A DNA stretch of 64,000 nucleotides from Streptomyces sp. NRRL WC-3626 (GCF_000718785.1 NZ_JOCA01000015.1:1-64000), one strand, 5' to 3'; counted from the stretch's first letter, positions 50,291 through 59,218 are shown. A program made the numbers and translations. Notes: generated from the letters alone by a model not told the origin.

Positions 50291-51559
50291 CTACCCCGCC
50301 ACCTCCGCGCGCGTCGCCGCCGCCTGGAGGCCGCCGAGGACGCCCGCGGGGCTGCCGTTCGGGGCGACCGCCTTGCCGATCTCCTTCTTCACCGCCGCGT
50401 TGACCGCCGCCCAGGAGGTGTTGCCGACCGGGTAGAGTTCCGAGGTCGCCAACTGGTCGAGGAACGGCTTGAGGTCCTTGTCCTGCTCGGACGCGGCCAT
50501 CGTCCGGGACGCGGAGACGGTGACCGGCAGCAGGTTGTACTCGCGGGAGAACGCGAGCACGTTGTCCTCGCTGTAGACGAAGTCGAGGAAGTCGCCGATC
50601 TCGTCGCGGTGGCCGTTCTCCTTGAAGGCCATCATCCAGTCGGCGACGCCGAGCGTGGCCTTGCTCTCGCCCTCGGCGCCCGGTGTCGGCACCATGCCGA
50701 ACTTCACGCCCTTCGCCTTCGCCGTCTCCATCAGCGAGGGATGGCCGTTGAGCATGCCGACCTGCCCGGCGGCGAACGCCTCGAACGCGTCGGCCCGGTC
50801 GAGCTTGCCGGGTGCGACCGGACCCGTCAGGCCCTTGCCGACCAGTTCGCTCTTGAGCCAGCCGAAGGTCTCGACGTTCGCCGCGGAGTCGATGCTGTAG
50901 GTGCCGGTGATGTCGGTGTAGCCGCCTTCACCGCCGAGCATCCACTGCATGCTCTCGGCCTGGGCCTCCTCCGGGCCGAGCGGCAGCGCGTACGGGTACT
51001 TCACGCCCTCCGCCTTGAGCGCCTCGGCGTCCGCGGCGAGCTCGTCCCAGGTCTTCGGCGGGGTGATGCCGGCCTCGTCGAACAGGGTCCTGTTGTAGAA
51101 CAGCACGCGCGTGGAGGAGGCGAACGGCATGCCGTACTGGACGCTGTTGACCTCGCCCGCGGTGGTCAGCTGGGAGAGGAAGTCCGCCTGGACGGGGATG
51201 GACAGCAGGTCGCCGGCCTTGTAGAGCTGCCCCTCGGCCGCGTAGTCGGCGTACGCGCCGATCTGCGCCAGGTCGGGCGCCTCGCCCGCGTCGACCATCT
51301 CCTTGACCTTGCGGTCGACGTCGTTCCAGGAGTAGACGTCCACGTCGATCTTCACATCGGGGTGCTCGGCCTCGTACCGGTCGACCAGGTCCTGCCAGTA
51401 CTTCTCGGAGCTGTTGGACTCGCTGTCGCCGTAGTCGGCGGCGACCAGCTTCAGCGTCACGTCGGATGATCCGCCGCCGAGACCGCATCCGCCGAGGACC
51501 CCCGTCAGCCCCAGTGCGGACACCACCGCGATCGCCCTTGTCCTGACCCGCCGCTGCAC
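50291..51559 (-). CDS. Solute-binding lipoprotein of an ABC sugar importer
   Basis: 422 aa from GTG 51559. A basic n-region and hydrophobic core end in lipobox GVLGGC (about Cys25). The rest is a family-1 sugar-binding protein (KYWQDLVDRYEAEHPDVKID, GMPFASSTRVLFYNRTLFDE). No permease genes adjoin, so it must work with membrane components encoded elsewhere. Being divergent from nagK-nagA and sharing two DasR sites, it likely binds GlcNAc or chito-oligosaccharides. Confidence 0.85.
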   Translation of the reverse strand: MQRRVRTRAIAVVSALGLTGVLGGCGLGGGSSDVTLKLVAADYGDSESNSSEKYWQDLVDRYEAEHPDVKIDVDVYSWNDVDRKVKEMVDAGEAPDLAQIGAYADYAAEGQLYKAGDLLSIPVQADFLSQLTTAGEVNSVQYGMPFASSTRVLFYNRTLFDEAGITPPKTWDELAADAEALKAEGVKYPYALPLGPEEAQAESMQWMLGGEGGYTDITGTYSIDSAANVETFGWLKSELVGKGLTGPVAPGKLDRADAFEAFAAGQVGMLNGHPSLMETAKAKGVKFGMVPTPGAEGESKATLGVADWMMAFKENGHRDEIGDFLDFVYSEDNVLAFSREYNLLPVTVSASRTMAASEQDKDLKPFLDQLATSELYPVGNTSWAAVNAAVKKEIGKAVAPNGSPAGVLGGLQAAATRAEVAG

Positions 51560-51617
51560 GTGCCTTACCCCTGCCCCGGCGCTGACGCGCCATCGGAAAA
51601 CATTTCGATAATCGGAA

Positions 51618-51633
51618 TAAGGTCTACACCACG
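51618..51633. promoter_or_regulatory. DasR-type dre site 1
   Basis: The 16-mer TAAGGTCTACACCACG keeps the dre core GGTCTACACCAC. It lies 59-74 bases from the binding-protein start and 47-62 bases before nagK, so it can act on both divergent promoters. Confidence 0.75.
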
Positions 51634-51635
51634 TG

Positions 51636-51651
51636 AGTGGACTAGACCTCT
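51636..51651. promoter_or_regulatory. DasR-type dre site 2
   Basis: On the minus strand it reads AGAGGTCTAGTCCACT, 13 of 16 matches to the dre consensus by eye. It is only two bases from site 1, so the tandem sites could bind two DasR dimers. Confidence 0.75.
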
Positions 51652-51679
51652 TGAGGGTAGCCGGTCCACACTGTCACCC

Positions 51680-52633
51680 GTGAGACACGTCATCGCCCTC
51701 GATGTGGGCGGCACCGGGATGAAGGCCGCGCTGGTCGGGGCGGACGGCGAGCTGCTGCACCAGGACCGCCGGGCCACCGGCCGCGAACGCGGCCCGGACG
51801 CGGTCGTCGCGGACATCCTCGGCTTCGCCGCCGACCTGCGCGCCCACGGCGTACGGCGGTACGGCGAACCCGCGTCCGCCGCCGGAGTCGCCGTCCCCGG
51901 CATCGTCGACGAGTCCGGGGGCGTCGCCGTCTACGCGGCCAACCTCGGCTGGCGCGACGTCCCGCTGCGCGCACTGCTCACCGAACGGCTCGGCGTCCCC
52001 GTCGCCCTCGGCCACGACGTCCGCACCGGCGGTCTCGCCGAGGGCCGGATCGGCGCGGGCCGGGGCGCGGACCGGTTCCTGTTCGTGCCGCTGGGCACCG
52101 GCATCGCGGGCGCCATCGGCATCGACGGCCGGGTGGAGGCGGGCGCGCACGGCTTCGCGGGCGAGATCGGCCATATCGTCGTACGGCAGCAGGGCGCCGT
52201 CTGTCCCTGCGGCCAGCGCGGCTGTCTGGAGCGGTACGCGTCCGCCGCCGCGGTCGGCGAGGCCTGGGCCGCCGCCTGCGGCGACCCGGGCGCGGACGCG
52301 GCGGACTGCGCCAAGGCCGTCGAGTCCGGTGACGTACGGGCCCGGCGGGTGTGGCAGGACACGGTGGACGCGCTCGCCGACGGGCTGGTCACGGCGCTCA
52401 CCCTGCTGGACCCCAGGACGCTGATCATCGGTGGCGGGCTCGCCGAGGCGGGGGAAACCTTGTTCACACCACTGCGGGAGGCCGTCCGGCGGCGGGTCAC
52501 CTTCCAGAAGCTGCCGTCCCTGGTCCCCGCGGCCCTCGGGGACACCGCCGGATGCCTGGGCGCGGGGCTCCTCGCCTGGGACCTGCTCGCCGACACCACT
52601 GACCCCTCGTCTCCTTCGGAGGTAACCACCTGA
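51680..52633 (+). CDS. nagK: ROK-family N-acetylglucosamine kinase
   Basis: 317 aa from GTG 51680. ROK features: ATP-binding IALDVGGTGMKAALV, catalytic Asp in LGHDVRTGGLAEG, GEIGHIVV, and the zinc motif CPCGQRGCLE. It phosphorylates GlcNAc to GlcNAc-6-P, the DasR effector. Its last base overlaps the nagA ATG (TGATG), so the two are coupled. No ribosome site is evident, and a leaderless or very short leader mRNA is possible. Confidence 0.88.
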   Translation: MRHVIALDVGGTGMKAALVGADGELLHQDRRATGRERGPDAVVADILGFAADLRAHGVRRYGEPASAAGVAVPGIVDESGGVAVYAANLGWRDVPLRALLTERLGVPVALGHDVRTGGLAEGRIGAGRGADRFLFVPLGTGIAGAIGIDGRVEAGAHGFAGEIGHIVVRQQGAVCPCGQRGCLERYASAAAVGEAWAAACGDPGADAADCAKAVESGDVRARRVWQDTVDALADGLVTALTLLDPRTLIIGGGLAEAGETLFTPLREAVRRRVTFQKLPSLVPAALGDTAGCLGAGLLAWDLLADTTDPSSPSEVTT

Positions 52634-53817
52634 TGGCCCCCACCAAGGTTCTGACCGGTGCCCGGTTGGTACTTCCCACCGGGACCGTGGACGACGGCCG
52701 CGTGATCGTCGAGGGCACGCGGATCGCGGATGGGGGTCCCCCCGGGCCGGAGCCCGTCGGAGGTTCGGCGAAGGCTCCTGGAGGGACGGAGACGGTCGAT
52801 CTCGGCGGCCACTGGGTGGTCCCCGGCTTCGTCGACCTCCACAACCACGGCGGCGGCGGCGCCTCCTTCGCCGGCGGCACCGCCGAGGACGTCCTCAAGG
52901 GCGTCCACACCCACCGGCTGCACGGCACCACCACGGTGGTCGCCTCCGCCGTCACCGGCGACCTGGACTTCCTCGCCCGGCACGCCGGGATGCTGGCCGA
53001 GCTGGCCCAGCAGGGCGAGATCGCCGGCATCCACTTCGAGGGCCCCTTCATCTCCCCCTGCCGCAAGGGCGCGCACGACGAGGGACTGCTGCGCGACCCC
53101 GACCCGGCCGAGGTCCGCAAGCTGGTCGACGCGGCGCACGGACACGCGCGGATGATGACCCTGGCGACCGAACTGCCCGGCGGCCTGGACTCCGTACGGC
53201 TGCTCGCGGAGCACGGCGTGATCGCCGCCGTCGGGCACACGGACGCCACGTACGAGCAGACGCTGCAGGCCGTCGACGCGGGGGCGACGGTCGCCACGCA
53301 CCTGTTCAACGCCATGCCGCCGCTCGGCCACCGCTCCCCCGGCCCGATCACCGCGCTGCTGGAGGACGAGCGGGTCACCGTCGAGCTGATCAACGACGGC
53401 ACCCATCTGCACCCGGCCGCCCTCCAGCTGGCCTTCCACCACGCGGGCGCGGGCCGGGTCGCCTTCATCACCGACGCGATGGACGCGGCCGGCTTCGGCG
53501 ACGGCCGCTACATGCTCGGCCCGCTGGAGGTCGAGGTCGCGGACGGGGTGGCCCGGCTGGTGGAGGGCGGCTCGATCGCCGGCTCCACGCTCACCCTGGA
53601 CCGTGCCTTCAAGCGGGCGGTCACGGTGGACGGGCTGCCCGTCGAGGACGTCGTACGGGCGATCTCCGTCAACCCGGCCCGGCTGCTCGGCCTGGACGAC
53701 CGCATCGGCTCCCTGGAGCCCGGGAAGGACGCCGACCTGGTGGTGCTCGACGCCGGGTTCGACCTGGTCGGCGTGATGCGCCGGGGCGAATGGGTGGTCC
53801 GTCCCCAACTGGGCTGA
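52633..53817 (+). CDS. nagA: N-acetylglucosamine-6-phosphate deacetylase
   Basis: 394 aa amidohydrolase. Metal and catalytic residues: VDLHNHGGGGASFAGG, HFEGPFISP, GHTDATYEQ, THLFNAMPPLGHR, and ITDAMDAAG (Asp). It converts GlcNAc-6-P to GlcN-6-P and acetate. Residues ~34-53 hold an unusual Gly/Pro insert (DGGPPGPEPVGGSAKAPGG) whose DNA, 52731-52795, looks like a dispersed GC palindromic repeat inserted in frame in the small beta-domain. A hairpin follows the stop. Confidence 0.93.
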   Translation: MAPTKVLTGARLVLPTGTVDDGRVIVEGTRIADGGPPGPEPVGGSAKAPGGTETVDLGGHWVVPGFVDLHNHGGGGASFAGGTAEDVLKGVHTHRLHGTTTVVASAVTGDLDFLARHAGMLAELAQQGEIAGIHFEGPFISPCRKGAHDEGLLRDPDPAEVRKLVDAAHGHARMMTLATELPGGLDSVRLLAEHGVIAAVGHTDATYEQTLQAVDAGATVATHLFNAMPPLGHRSPGPITALLEDERVTVELINDGTHLHPAALQLAFHHAGAGRVAFITDAMDAAGFGDGRYMLGPLEVEVADGVARLVEGGSIAGSTLTLDRAFKRAVTVDGLPVEDVVRAISVNPARLLGLDDRIGSLEPGKDADLVVLDAGFDLVGVMRRGEWVVRPQLG

Positions 53818-53833
53818 TCCGTCCCGCCCCCGG

Positions 53834-53874
53834 GGGACGGCGGCCGGTCCGGGGGCTGGGCCGACCGCCGTCCC
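53834..53874 (+). terminator. Hairpin after nagA
   Basis: GGGACGGCGG (53834-53843) pairs with CCGCCGTCCC (53865-53874). The intervening 21 bases can pair further in part. It is followed by TTTGG. Position 17 bases after the stop supports termination of nagK-nagA. Confidence 0.7.
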
Positions 53875-53936
53875 TTTGGCATGATCGTGACCACGGGTCC
53901 TACGGACATGCGCAGGTAAAAGGGGAGGTCGGCCCG

Positions 53937-54866
53937 GTGATACTCACGGTCACGCTGAACACCGCTCTCGACATCACCTATCGCGTACCGTCCCTGCGGT
54001 CCGGCGCCTCCCACCGGATCTCCGAGGTGACGGAGAGCCCCGGCGGCAAGGGCGTCAACGTCGCCAGGGTGCTCACCGCCCTCGGCCACGAGGTGACGGT
54101 CACCGGCTTCTCGGGCGGCACGACGGGCCGGATCCTGCGCGACCGGCTCACCGAGGTCCCGCGCCTGACGGACGCGCTCGTCCCGGTCTCCGGCACGACC
54201 CGCCGCACCGTCGCCGTCGTCGACGCACGCGCCGGCGACACCACCCAGCTCAACGAACCCGGCCCGACGATCACCCACGCCGAATGGGCCGCCTTCCAGG
54301 AGGTCTACGAGGACCTCCTCGCCTCCGCCTCGGCGGTGGCCCTGTGCGGCAGCCTGCCCCCGGGCGTCCCCGTGGGCGCGTACGCGGGCCTGCTCCGCAC
54401 GGCACGCGCGGCGGGGGTGCCGACCCTGCTCGACACCAGCGGTGCGGCGCTGCGCCGCGGGGTGGCGGGCCGTCCCGACATCCTCAAGCCGAACGCCGAG
54501 GAGCTGGCCGAACTCACCGGCTCACACGAGCCGTCGCGCGCCACCCAGGACGCCCGCCGGCGCGGCGCGGGCACGGTGGTCGCCTCCCTGGGCCCCAAGG
54601 GCCTCCTCGCCCTCACCCCGGAGGGCCGCTGGCGCGCGACGCCGCCGACCCGCCTGGCCGGCAACCCGACGGGCGCCGGCGACTCGGCGGTCGCGGGCCT
54701 GCTGTCCGCCCTGGTCGAACACCGCCCCTGGCCGGACCGCCTGGCCCGCGCGGTCGCCCTGTCCACGGCGACGGTCCTGTCCCCGACGGCCGGCGACTTC
54801 GACCGGACGGCCTATGAGGAGCTGCTGACGGGGGTCACGGTGACGCGGGAGAGCGGCGCGGCCTAG
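53937..54866 (+). CDS. PfkB-family hexose kinase (1-phosphofructokinase/tagatose-6-P kinase type)
   Basis: 309 aa from GTG 53937, with AGGGGAGG eight bases upstream. PfkB signatures: ILTVTLNTALDITY start, SPGGKGVNVARVLTALG, and the ATP/anion-hole motif GNPTGAGDSAVAGLL with catalytic Asp. It phosphorylates a sugar phosphate such as fructose-1-P or tagatose-6-P, or possibly fructose-6-P. Its place after nagK-nagA suggests a role in amino-sugar-derived hexose phosphate flow, which is inference. Confidence 0.85.
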   Translation: MILTVTLNTALDITYRVPSLRSGASHRISEVTESPGGKGVNVARVLTALGHEVTVTGFSGGTTGRILRDRLTEVPRLTDALVPVSGTTRRTVAVVDARAGDTTQLNEPGPTITHAEWAAFQEVYEDLLASASAVALCGSLPPGVPVGAYAGLLRTARAAGVPTLLDTSGAALRRGVAGRPDILKPNAEELAELTGSHEPSRATQDARRRGAGTVVASLGPKGLLALTPEGRWRATPPTRLAGNPTGAGDSAVAGLLSALVEHRPWPDRLARAVALSTATVLSPTAGDFDRTAYEELLTGVTVTRESGAA

Positions 54867-54873
54867 GACCGGG

Positions 54874-55812
54874 TCAGTCCTTGACCTGGCCCTTCTTCAG
54901 CCACATCTGGTCCAGCAGGACGTTGCACTTGTCGCCGTCGGCGCAGGAGACCGAGATGGTGTTGGTGCCCTTGTTGAGGGTGGGCCAGGAGTAGGTCTTG
55001 GTCCAGCCCTTGGAGAAGTCGCCGTCCTTGGCATGGGCGAAGTTGCCCATGTTGACCTTGGAGCCGAACTCCTTGCCGTTGACCGTGAGCGTCATCGACT
55101 GGTCCTCGTCGGCGGTGCTGTAGCGCACGAAGACGGTGTAGGCGCCGTCCTCCGGGATGCCGTCGACGGTCCAGGTGACCGAGTTCCCCGGCTGGTTGAG
55201 GCCGGCCACGTAGACGCCGCCGTCGGACTGCGCGCCCTCGACGTCCGACGCGGTGGCGGCCGTACCGCCGAGCCGCAGCGCCTTCGCGTCGATGGTGGGC
55301 AGCTCCGCCGTCTCCTTGTCGCCGTCGTCGCCCTCGCTCGCCGACGGGGTCGGCTCGCCGCTGTCCTGGGACTGGGTCGGGGTGGAGTCCGCCTGGTTGT
55401 CGCCCTTGTCGTCGTCATCGCCGCCGATCATGGCGATGCCGATGCCGATGACGACCGCGGCGACGACCGCGATCGCCCCGATGAGCAGGCCCTTGGTGTT
55501 CGGGCCGCGGCCCCGGCCGCCTCCGCCGCCGTGCGACGCATGGGCGCTGGGCGCCCCGCCGGGCAGTGTCTCCGGGGCGGCGTAGTGCGCGCTCGGCTGG
55601 CCGTAGACGCCCTGCTGCTGCGGTGCCTGCGGGGCGCCGGCGCCCGGTGCGCCGTACTGGCGGGTCCCGACCGGCCGCACCCGGTTGACCGAGTTCGGGT
55701 AGCCGTAGCCCCCGGACGGCGGCTGGGCGCCGTTGGCCTGCCCGTCGGCGTAGAGGTAGCCGAACGGGTCGTCGTCCTCCGGCGTGCTCGCGCCGTTGTT
55801 GCCGGCCGTCAT
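54874..55812 (-). CDS. Membrane-anchored protein with extracellular carbohydrate-binding module
   Basis: 312 aa. The N-terminal ~100 residues are Gly/Pro/Tyr-rich and probably cytoplasmic. A single transmembrane helix follows (GLLIGAIAVVAAVVIGIGIA), then an acidic Ser/Thr linker. The C-terminal ~135 residues form a CBM6/CBM35-like beta-sandwich (GGVYVAGLNQPGNSVTWTVD, YTVFVRYSTADEDQSMTLTV). The protein would display a sugar-binding module on the cell surface. Function unknown. Confidence 0.8.
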   Translation of the reverse strand: MTAGNNGASTPEDDDPFGYLYADGQANGAQPPSGGYGYPNSVNRVRPVGTRQYGAPGAGAPQAPQQQGVYGQPSAHYAAPETLPGGAPSAHASHGGGGGRGRGPNTKGLLIGAIAVVAAVVIGIGIAMIGGDDDDKGDNQADSTPTQSQDSGEPTPSASEGDDGDKETAELPTIDAKALRLGGTAATASDVEGAQSDGGVYVAGLNQPGNSVTWTVDGIPEDGAYTVFVRYSTADEDQSMTLTVNGKEFGSKVNMGNFAHAKDGDFSKGWTKTYSWPTLNKGTNTISVSCADGDKCNVLLDQMWLKKGQVKD

Positions 55813-55929
55813 CCCTTGGTGCTCCTAGCTGCGGATCGGGTGCAGAGTGAGGGGTGGAGCTAGCGAGCCTACCTGCTTCTCATGACCCGAACGGGTGACT
55901 CCGACCGCATCGCTCGACTGACCTGCGGT

Positions 55930-57627
55930 TCATCCGGCACGGCGATGCTGTTTGGGACGAGATCGTTTCTCGACGTACATCCGTTCGTCAGCGGACTTCA
56001 GCACTTCGTCCGCCGTCATCCCGCAGTGCGCCCACCCGATGCCGAAGCTGGCGCCGACCCTGACGGCCCGCCCCTCGGCCCGGATGGGCTGGATGATCTC
56101 GTTGCGCAGCCGTACGGCGAGGTCCTGGGCGTCGGCCCGGCCGAGACCGTCGGCGAGGATCACGAACTCGTCGCCGCCGAGCCGGGCGACGGTGTCGCCG
56201 TCCCGCACGCCGTTGCCGAGCCGGCGGGCGACCTCGATGAGCACGGCGTCGCCCGCGTTGTGCCCGAACCGGTCGTTGATCGACTTGAAGCCGTCGAGGT
56301 CGCAGAAGAGCACCGCGAGCCCCTTGGCGCCGTCGTCGAACTCGGCGGCGGGCGCGACCAGGTGCACATGGTGGTCGAAGCCGTCGTACTTCTCGGCGCC
56401 CGGCGGGAAGTCGAAGTCGTGGCCCCGGTCGAAGGCGGGCGGGCCGTAGGCGGCGTCGAAGCCGTCCACGGAGTCGAAGGACTCGAAGGGTTCCATGGAG
56501 TCGACGGTGGCGGGCAGCACGTGCTGCGGCGACTGCCGGCACAGCCGGGACGACAGCCGGGCGCGCAGCTCGGCGGAGTTCGGCAGCCCGGTGAGCGAGT
56601 CGTGGGAGGCGCGGTGGGCGAGCTGGAGCTCGCGGCGCTTGCGCTCCTCTATGTCCTCGACGTGGGTGAGGAGGAAGCGCGGCCCGTCGGCGGCGTCGGC
56701 GACCACGCTGTTGCGCAGGGACACCCAGACGTAGGTGCTGTCGCGGCGGCACAGGCGCAGCTCGGCCCGGCCGCCCTCGGCGGAGGTGCGGAGCAGGGTG
56801 CCTATGTCCTCGGGGTGGACCAGGTCGGAGAAGGAGTAGCGGCGCATCGCGGAGGCGGGGCGGCCGAGGAGGCGGCACAGGGCGTCGTTGGTGCGCAGGA
56901 TGCGGCCGTGCTGGTCACCGCCCATCTCGGCGATGGCCATGCCGGAGGGCGCGTACTCGAAGGCCTGCCGGAAGCTCTCCTCGCTGGCCCGCAGCGCCTG
57001 CTGCTCGCGCTCCAGACGGACCAGGGCGCGCTGCATGTTGGCACGCAGACGCGCGTTGCTGATGGCGATGGCGGCCTGGAAGGCGTACATCTGCAGGGCC
57101 TCGCGGCCCCAGGCTCCGGGCCGGCGGCCGTTGCGCGGGCGGTCCACGGACAGGATGCCGACCAGTTCGCCGGAGGTGCCGCCGCCCTGCGGGCCGGGGG
57201 CGTACATCGGGGCGAAGAGCCGGTCGGAGGGGTGCCACTCGTCCTCGAAGCGGGGCGCGGGCCCGTCGGTGTACCACTGCGGTACGTCGTCGTCGTCGAG
57301 GACCCAGCCCTCGGTGTGCGGTATGAACACCAGGTCGCCCCAGCGCTCGCCCATGTGCAGCCGGCGGTCCCAGGACTCGCGGGAGCCGGTCCGGCCGGTG
57401 ATGAGGGCCTCGGCCGCGGAGTTCCCGGCCAGGGCGGCGACGACGAGATCACCGTCGGGGCGTACGAGATTGACACACGCGAGTTCGTAGTTGAGGGCGT
57501 CCACGACGCCGTCGGCGACGGTCTGCAGGGTGTCCGCGAGGCTGCGGGCCGTGTTCATGTCGGCCATGGCCGAGTGGAGTTGCCGCAGCGACGCAAGGCG
57601 GACGTAGGGTTCCGACTCGGTCTCCAT
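55930..57627 (-). CDS. cdgB: GAF-PAS-GGDEF diguanylate cyclase (CdgB-like)
   Basis: 565 aa from ATG 57627, with GGAGG upstream. GAF domain ~20-200, PAS ~225-340 (FEYAPSGMAIAEMGG, CRRDSTYVWVSLRNSVVADA), and GGDEF domain ~345-555. The catalytic motif is an intact RLGGDEFVI (GGDEF 484-488), so it should make cyclic di-GMP from GTP. A ~75-residue insert lies between HDSLTGLPNS and the GGDEF core. Layout and setting match S. coelicolor CdgB, which affects development under BldD control. A palindrome 129-146 bases upstream may be the operator. Confidence 0.88.
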   Translation of the reverse strand: METESEPYVRLASLRQLHSAMADMNTARSLADTLQTVADGVVDALNYELACVNLVRPDGDLVVAALAGNSAAEALITGRTGSRESWDRRLHMGERWGDLVFIPHTEGWVLDDDDVPQWYTDGPAPRFEDEWHPSDRLFAPMYAPGPQGGGTSGELVGILSVDRPRNGRRPGAWGREALQMYAFQAAIAISNARLRANMQRALVRLEREQQALRASEESFRQAFEYAPSGMAIAEMGGDQHGRILRTNDALCRLLGRPASAMRRYSFSDLVHPEDIGTLLRTSAEGGRAELRLCRRDSTYVWVSLRNSVVADAADGPRFLLTHVEDIEERKRRELQLAHRASHDSLTGLPNSAELRARLSSRLCRQSPQHVLPATVDSMEPFESFDSVDGFDAAYGPPAFDRGHDFDFPPGAEKYDGFDHHVHLVAPAAEFDDGAKGLAVLFCDLDGFKSINDRFGHNAGDAVLIEVARRLGNGVRDGDTVARLGGDEFVILADGLGRADAQDLAVRLRNEIIQPIRAEGRAVRVGASFGIGWAHCGMTADEVLKSADERMYVEKRSRPKQHRRAG

Positions 57628-57755
57628 CCTCGCCCTCCTCCCGAGACCTCGCAGCGAATCAAGCGTTCTCTTCGGCGTATCGTCCCAGCAGTTTCCCCGC
57701 CACTGAATCACAGCGCGCTGCTCACTCGGTACACAGGGTCAACAATTATTGCCCC

Positions 57756-57773
57756 TTGTGACTCAAGTCACAA
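57756..57773. promoter_or_regulatory. Perfect palindrome upstream of the cdgB-like gene (possible BldD site)
   Basis: TTGTGACT-CA-AGTCACAA is a perfect 8-2-8 inverted repeat. The GTGAC/GTCAC half-sites resemble BldD targets, and BldD is reported to control cyclic di-GMP genes in Streptomyces. It lies in an AT-rich stretch, 129 bases from the cdgB start and 170 before the flavin reductase gene. Confidence 0.55.
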
Positions 57774-57943
57774 CTAAACGTGAACAATTGCGTGTTCTTT
57801 CCGCGCTTTACGGGTGTGCTTACGGAACGCAGTTTTTGTGGTGCTTGTGCATGGACTGTGCCCGTCTCGGGCGTTGGTCCTAGGTCCCGTCTCGGGCCGG
57901 GGCCCGATGCGGTGCCTGTGGAGCGGACATTAGCGTTTCCGGC
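57774..57943. other. Intergenic, promoter region of the flavin reductase gene
   Basis: The gene-free gap between the two divergent genes runs from 57628 to 57943. Apart from the palindrome at 57756, I see only a moderately AT-rich part (57774-57840) and a GGGCGTTGGTCCTAG / TCTCGGGCCGGGGCCCGATG stretch with a short GGGCCGGGGCCC palindrome. No gene. Confidence 0.45.
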
Positions 57944-58525
57944 GTGCCGAACACTTCCGCCCCGTCCACGATCACCGTTGTGCCCGCCGCCCGGCATGCT
58001 GAGGGGGTGAGCAACGACGAGTTCCGTGCCGCCCTGTCCCGGCTGGCCGCCGGCGTGGTCCTGGTGACCGCGCAGGAGCCGCCGCTGGACCCCGACGACC
58101 CCTCGGCGCCGGCCGGCGAGGACGTCGGCATGACGGCCACCGCGTTCATGTCGGTCTCGCTGGACCCGCCGCTGGTGCTGGTCAGTCTGCGCAACGGCTC
58201 CCGCATGGACGAACTCCTCGACGAACAGCCCCTGTGGGCGGTGTCCGTCCTCTCCGAGAGCCAGCGCCATGTCGCGGGTCGTTTCGCGATGAAGGGGCGG
58301 GTCAGCGACCGGCTGCTCTTCGCGGACATTCCGTACCGGCGCGGCGAACACAGCGGCTCACCGCTGGTCGGCGGGGCGCTGGCGACGATGGAATGCCGCA
58401 CGGAACGGCGCGTCCCGGCCGGGGACCACACCCTGGTCATCGGGCACGTCCTGACGGCCCACATCCCGAGCGCGGAGGGCGGCCCCCTGACCTATTTCCG
58501 CGGCCGTTACCGCCAGTTGGGCTGA
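57944..58525 (+). CDS. Flavin reductase-family protein
   Basis: 193 aa from GTG 57944, or 172 aa from GTG 58007, where the flavin-reductase fold begins (SNDEFRAALSRLAAGVVLVT). GMTATAFMSVSLDPPLVLVS is the FMN-binding segment and the C-terminus GPLTYFRGRYRQLG is typical. It reduces FMN or FAD with NAD(P)H, usually for a partner monooxygenase, which is not in the window. Confidence 0.85.
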   Translation: MPNTSAPSTITVVPAARHAEGVSNDEFRAALSRLAAGVVLVTAQEPPLDPDDPSAPAGEDVGMTATAFMSVSLDPPLVLVSLRNGSRMDELLDEQPLWAVSVLSESQRHVAGRFAMKGRVSDRLLFADIPYRRGEHSGSPLVGGALATMECRTERRVPAGDHTLVIGHVLTAHIPSAEGGPLTYFRGRYRQLG

Positions 58526-58789
58526 CCGCAATGCGCGGGCAGTCGAAATCCCGTTTCCCTAACGGGATTTCCCCCCTCGGTCCATAAATTCACCGCGCGC
58601 GACCGCACCGGGCGCAGCCCGGCGCCCACGGGGCGCCGTCAAGCTCGGCAGCCGACGGACGCCGCACGCCCTGAAGGGGCGCGGGGAACTGCGCGACCAG
58701 CCACGACGCACCCGCACCCGCCGAAGGCGCGAACCCACCCCCACGGGGGGCGCCGGGGCCCGGGGTAACCCCCGGGGGGACCGGCGGGG
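58526..58789. repeat. Intergenic repeats between convergent genes
   Basis: No gene is seen. AAATCCCGTTTCCCTAACGG then GATTT (58548-58570) has an inverted repeat (AAATCCCGTT/AACGGGATTT) that could terminate the flavin reductase gene. GGGCGCAGCCCGGCGCCCA forms small hairpins. At 58676-58707 lies the GGGGCGCGGGGAACTGCGCG dispersed repeat, and at 58744-58780 a run of GGGG/CCCC inversions. Confidence 0.65.
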
Positions 58790-59218
58790 TCACCCCCAGT
58801 CCCGCGCGGAGCGCCCCCGCTTCGTCTCCGACCGCTGCTTCTTCTCCCGCAGCCGCCGCTCGTTGATCCCCCGCGGAATCCGCGTGGCCCGCCGCGGCTT
58901 CGGCGGCGGCGCACTCGCCTCCGCGAGCAGCGCGGCCATCCGCACCGCCGCCGTCTCACGATTGCGCCACTGCGACCGGTGCTCCGAAGCGCGAACAGTG
59001 ATCACCCCGCCGTTCAGCCGCCCCGCCAGCCGCTCCAGCGCCCGCTCCTTCCACACCTCCGGCAGCGCTTCCGTACGCGCGAGATCGAAACGCAGTTCGA
59101 CCTGCGAGTCGCTCGTGTTCACATGCTGCCCGCCCGGCCCGGACGACCGCGAGAATCGCCACATGAGCTCGGCCTCGGGCAGGGAGACGGAGCCGCGGAT
59201 GACATAGGGACCGGACAT
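58790..59218 (-). CDS. arfB: Peptidyl-tRNA hydrolase ArfB (ribosome rescue)
   Basis: 142 aa. The GGQ motif lies at residues 29-31 in SRSSGPGGQHVNTSDS, within a single RF-like catalytic domain. It is followed by the basic C-terminal tail (RRLREKKQRSETKRGRSARD) that fits the empty mRNA channel of stalled ribosomes. It hydrolyses peptidyl-tRNA on non-stop ribosomes as a backup to tmRNA. Confidence 0.92.
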   Translation of the reverse strand: MSGPYVIRGSVSLPEAELMWRFSRSSGPGGQHVNTSDSQVELRFDLARTEALPEVWKERALERLAGRLNGGVITVRASEHRSQWRNRETAAVRMAALLAEASAPPPKPRRATRIPRGINERRLREKKQRSETKRGRSARDWG

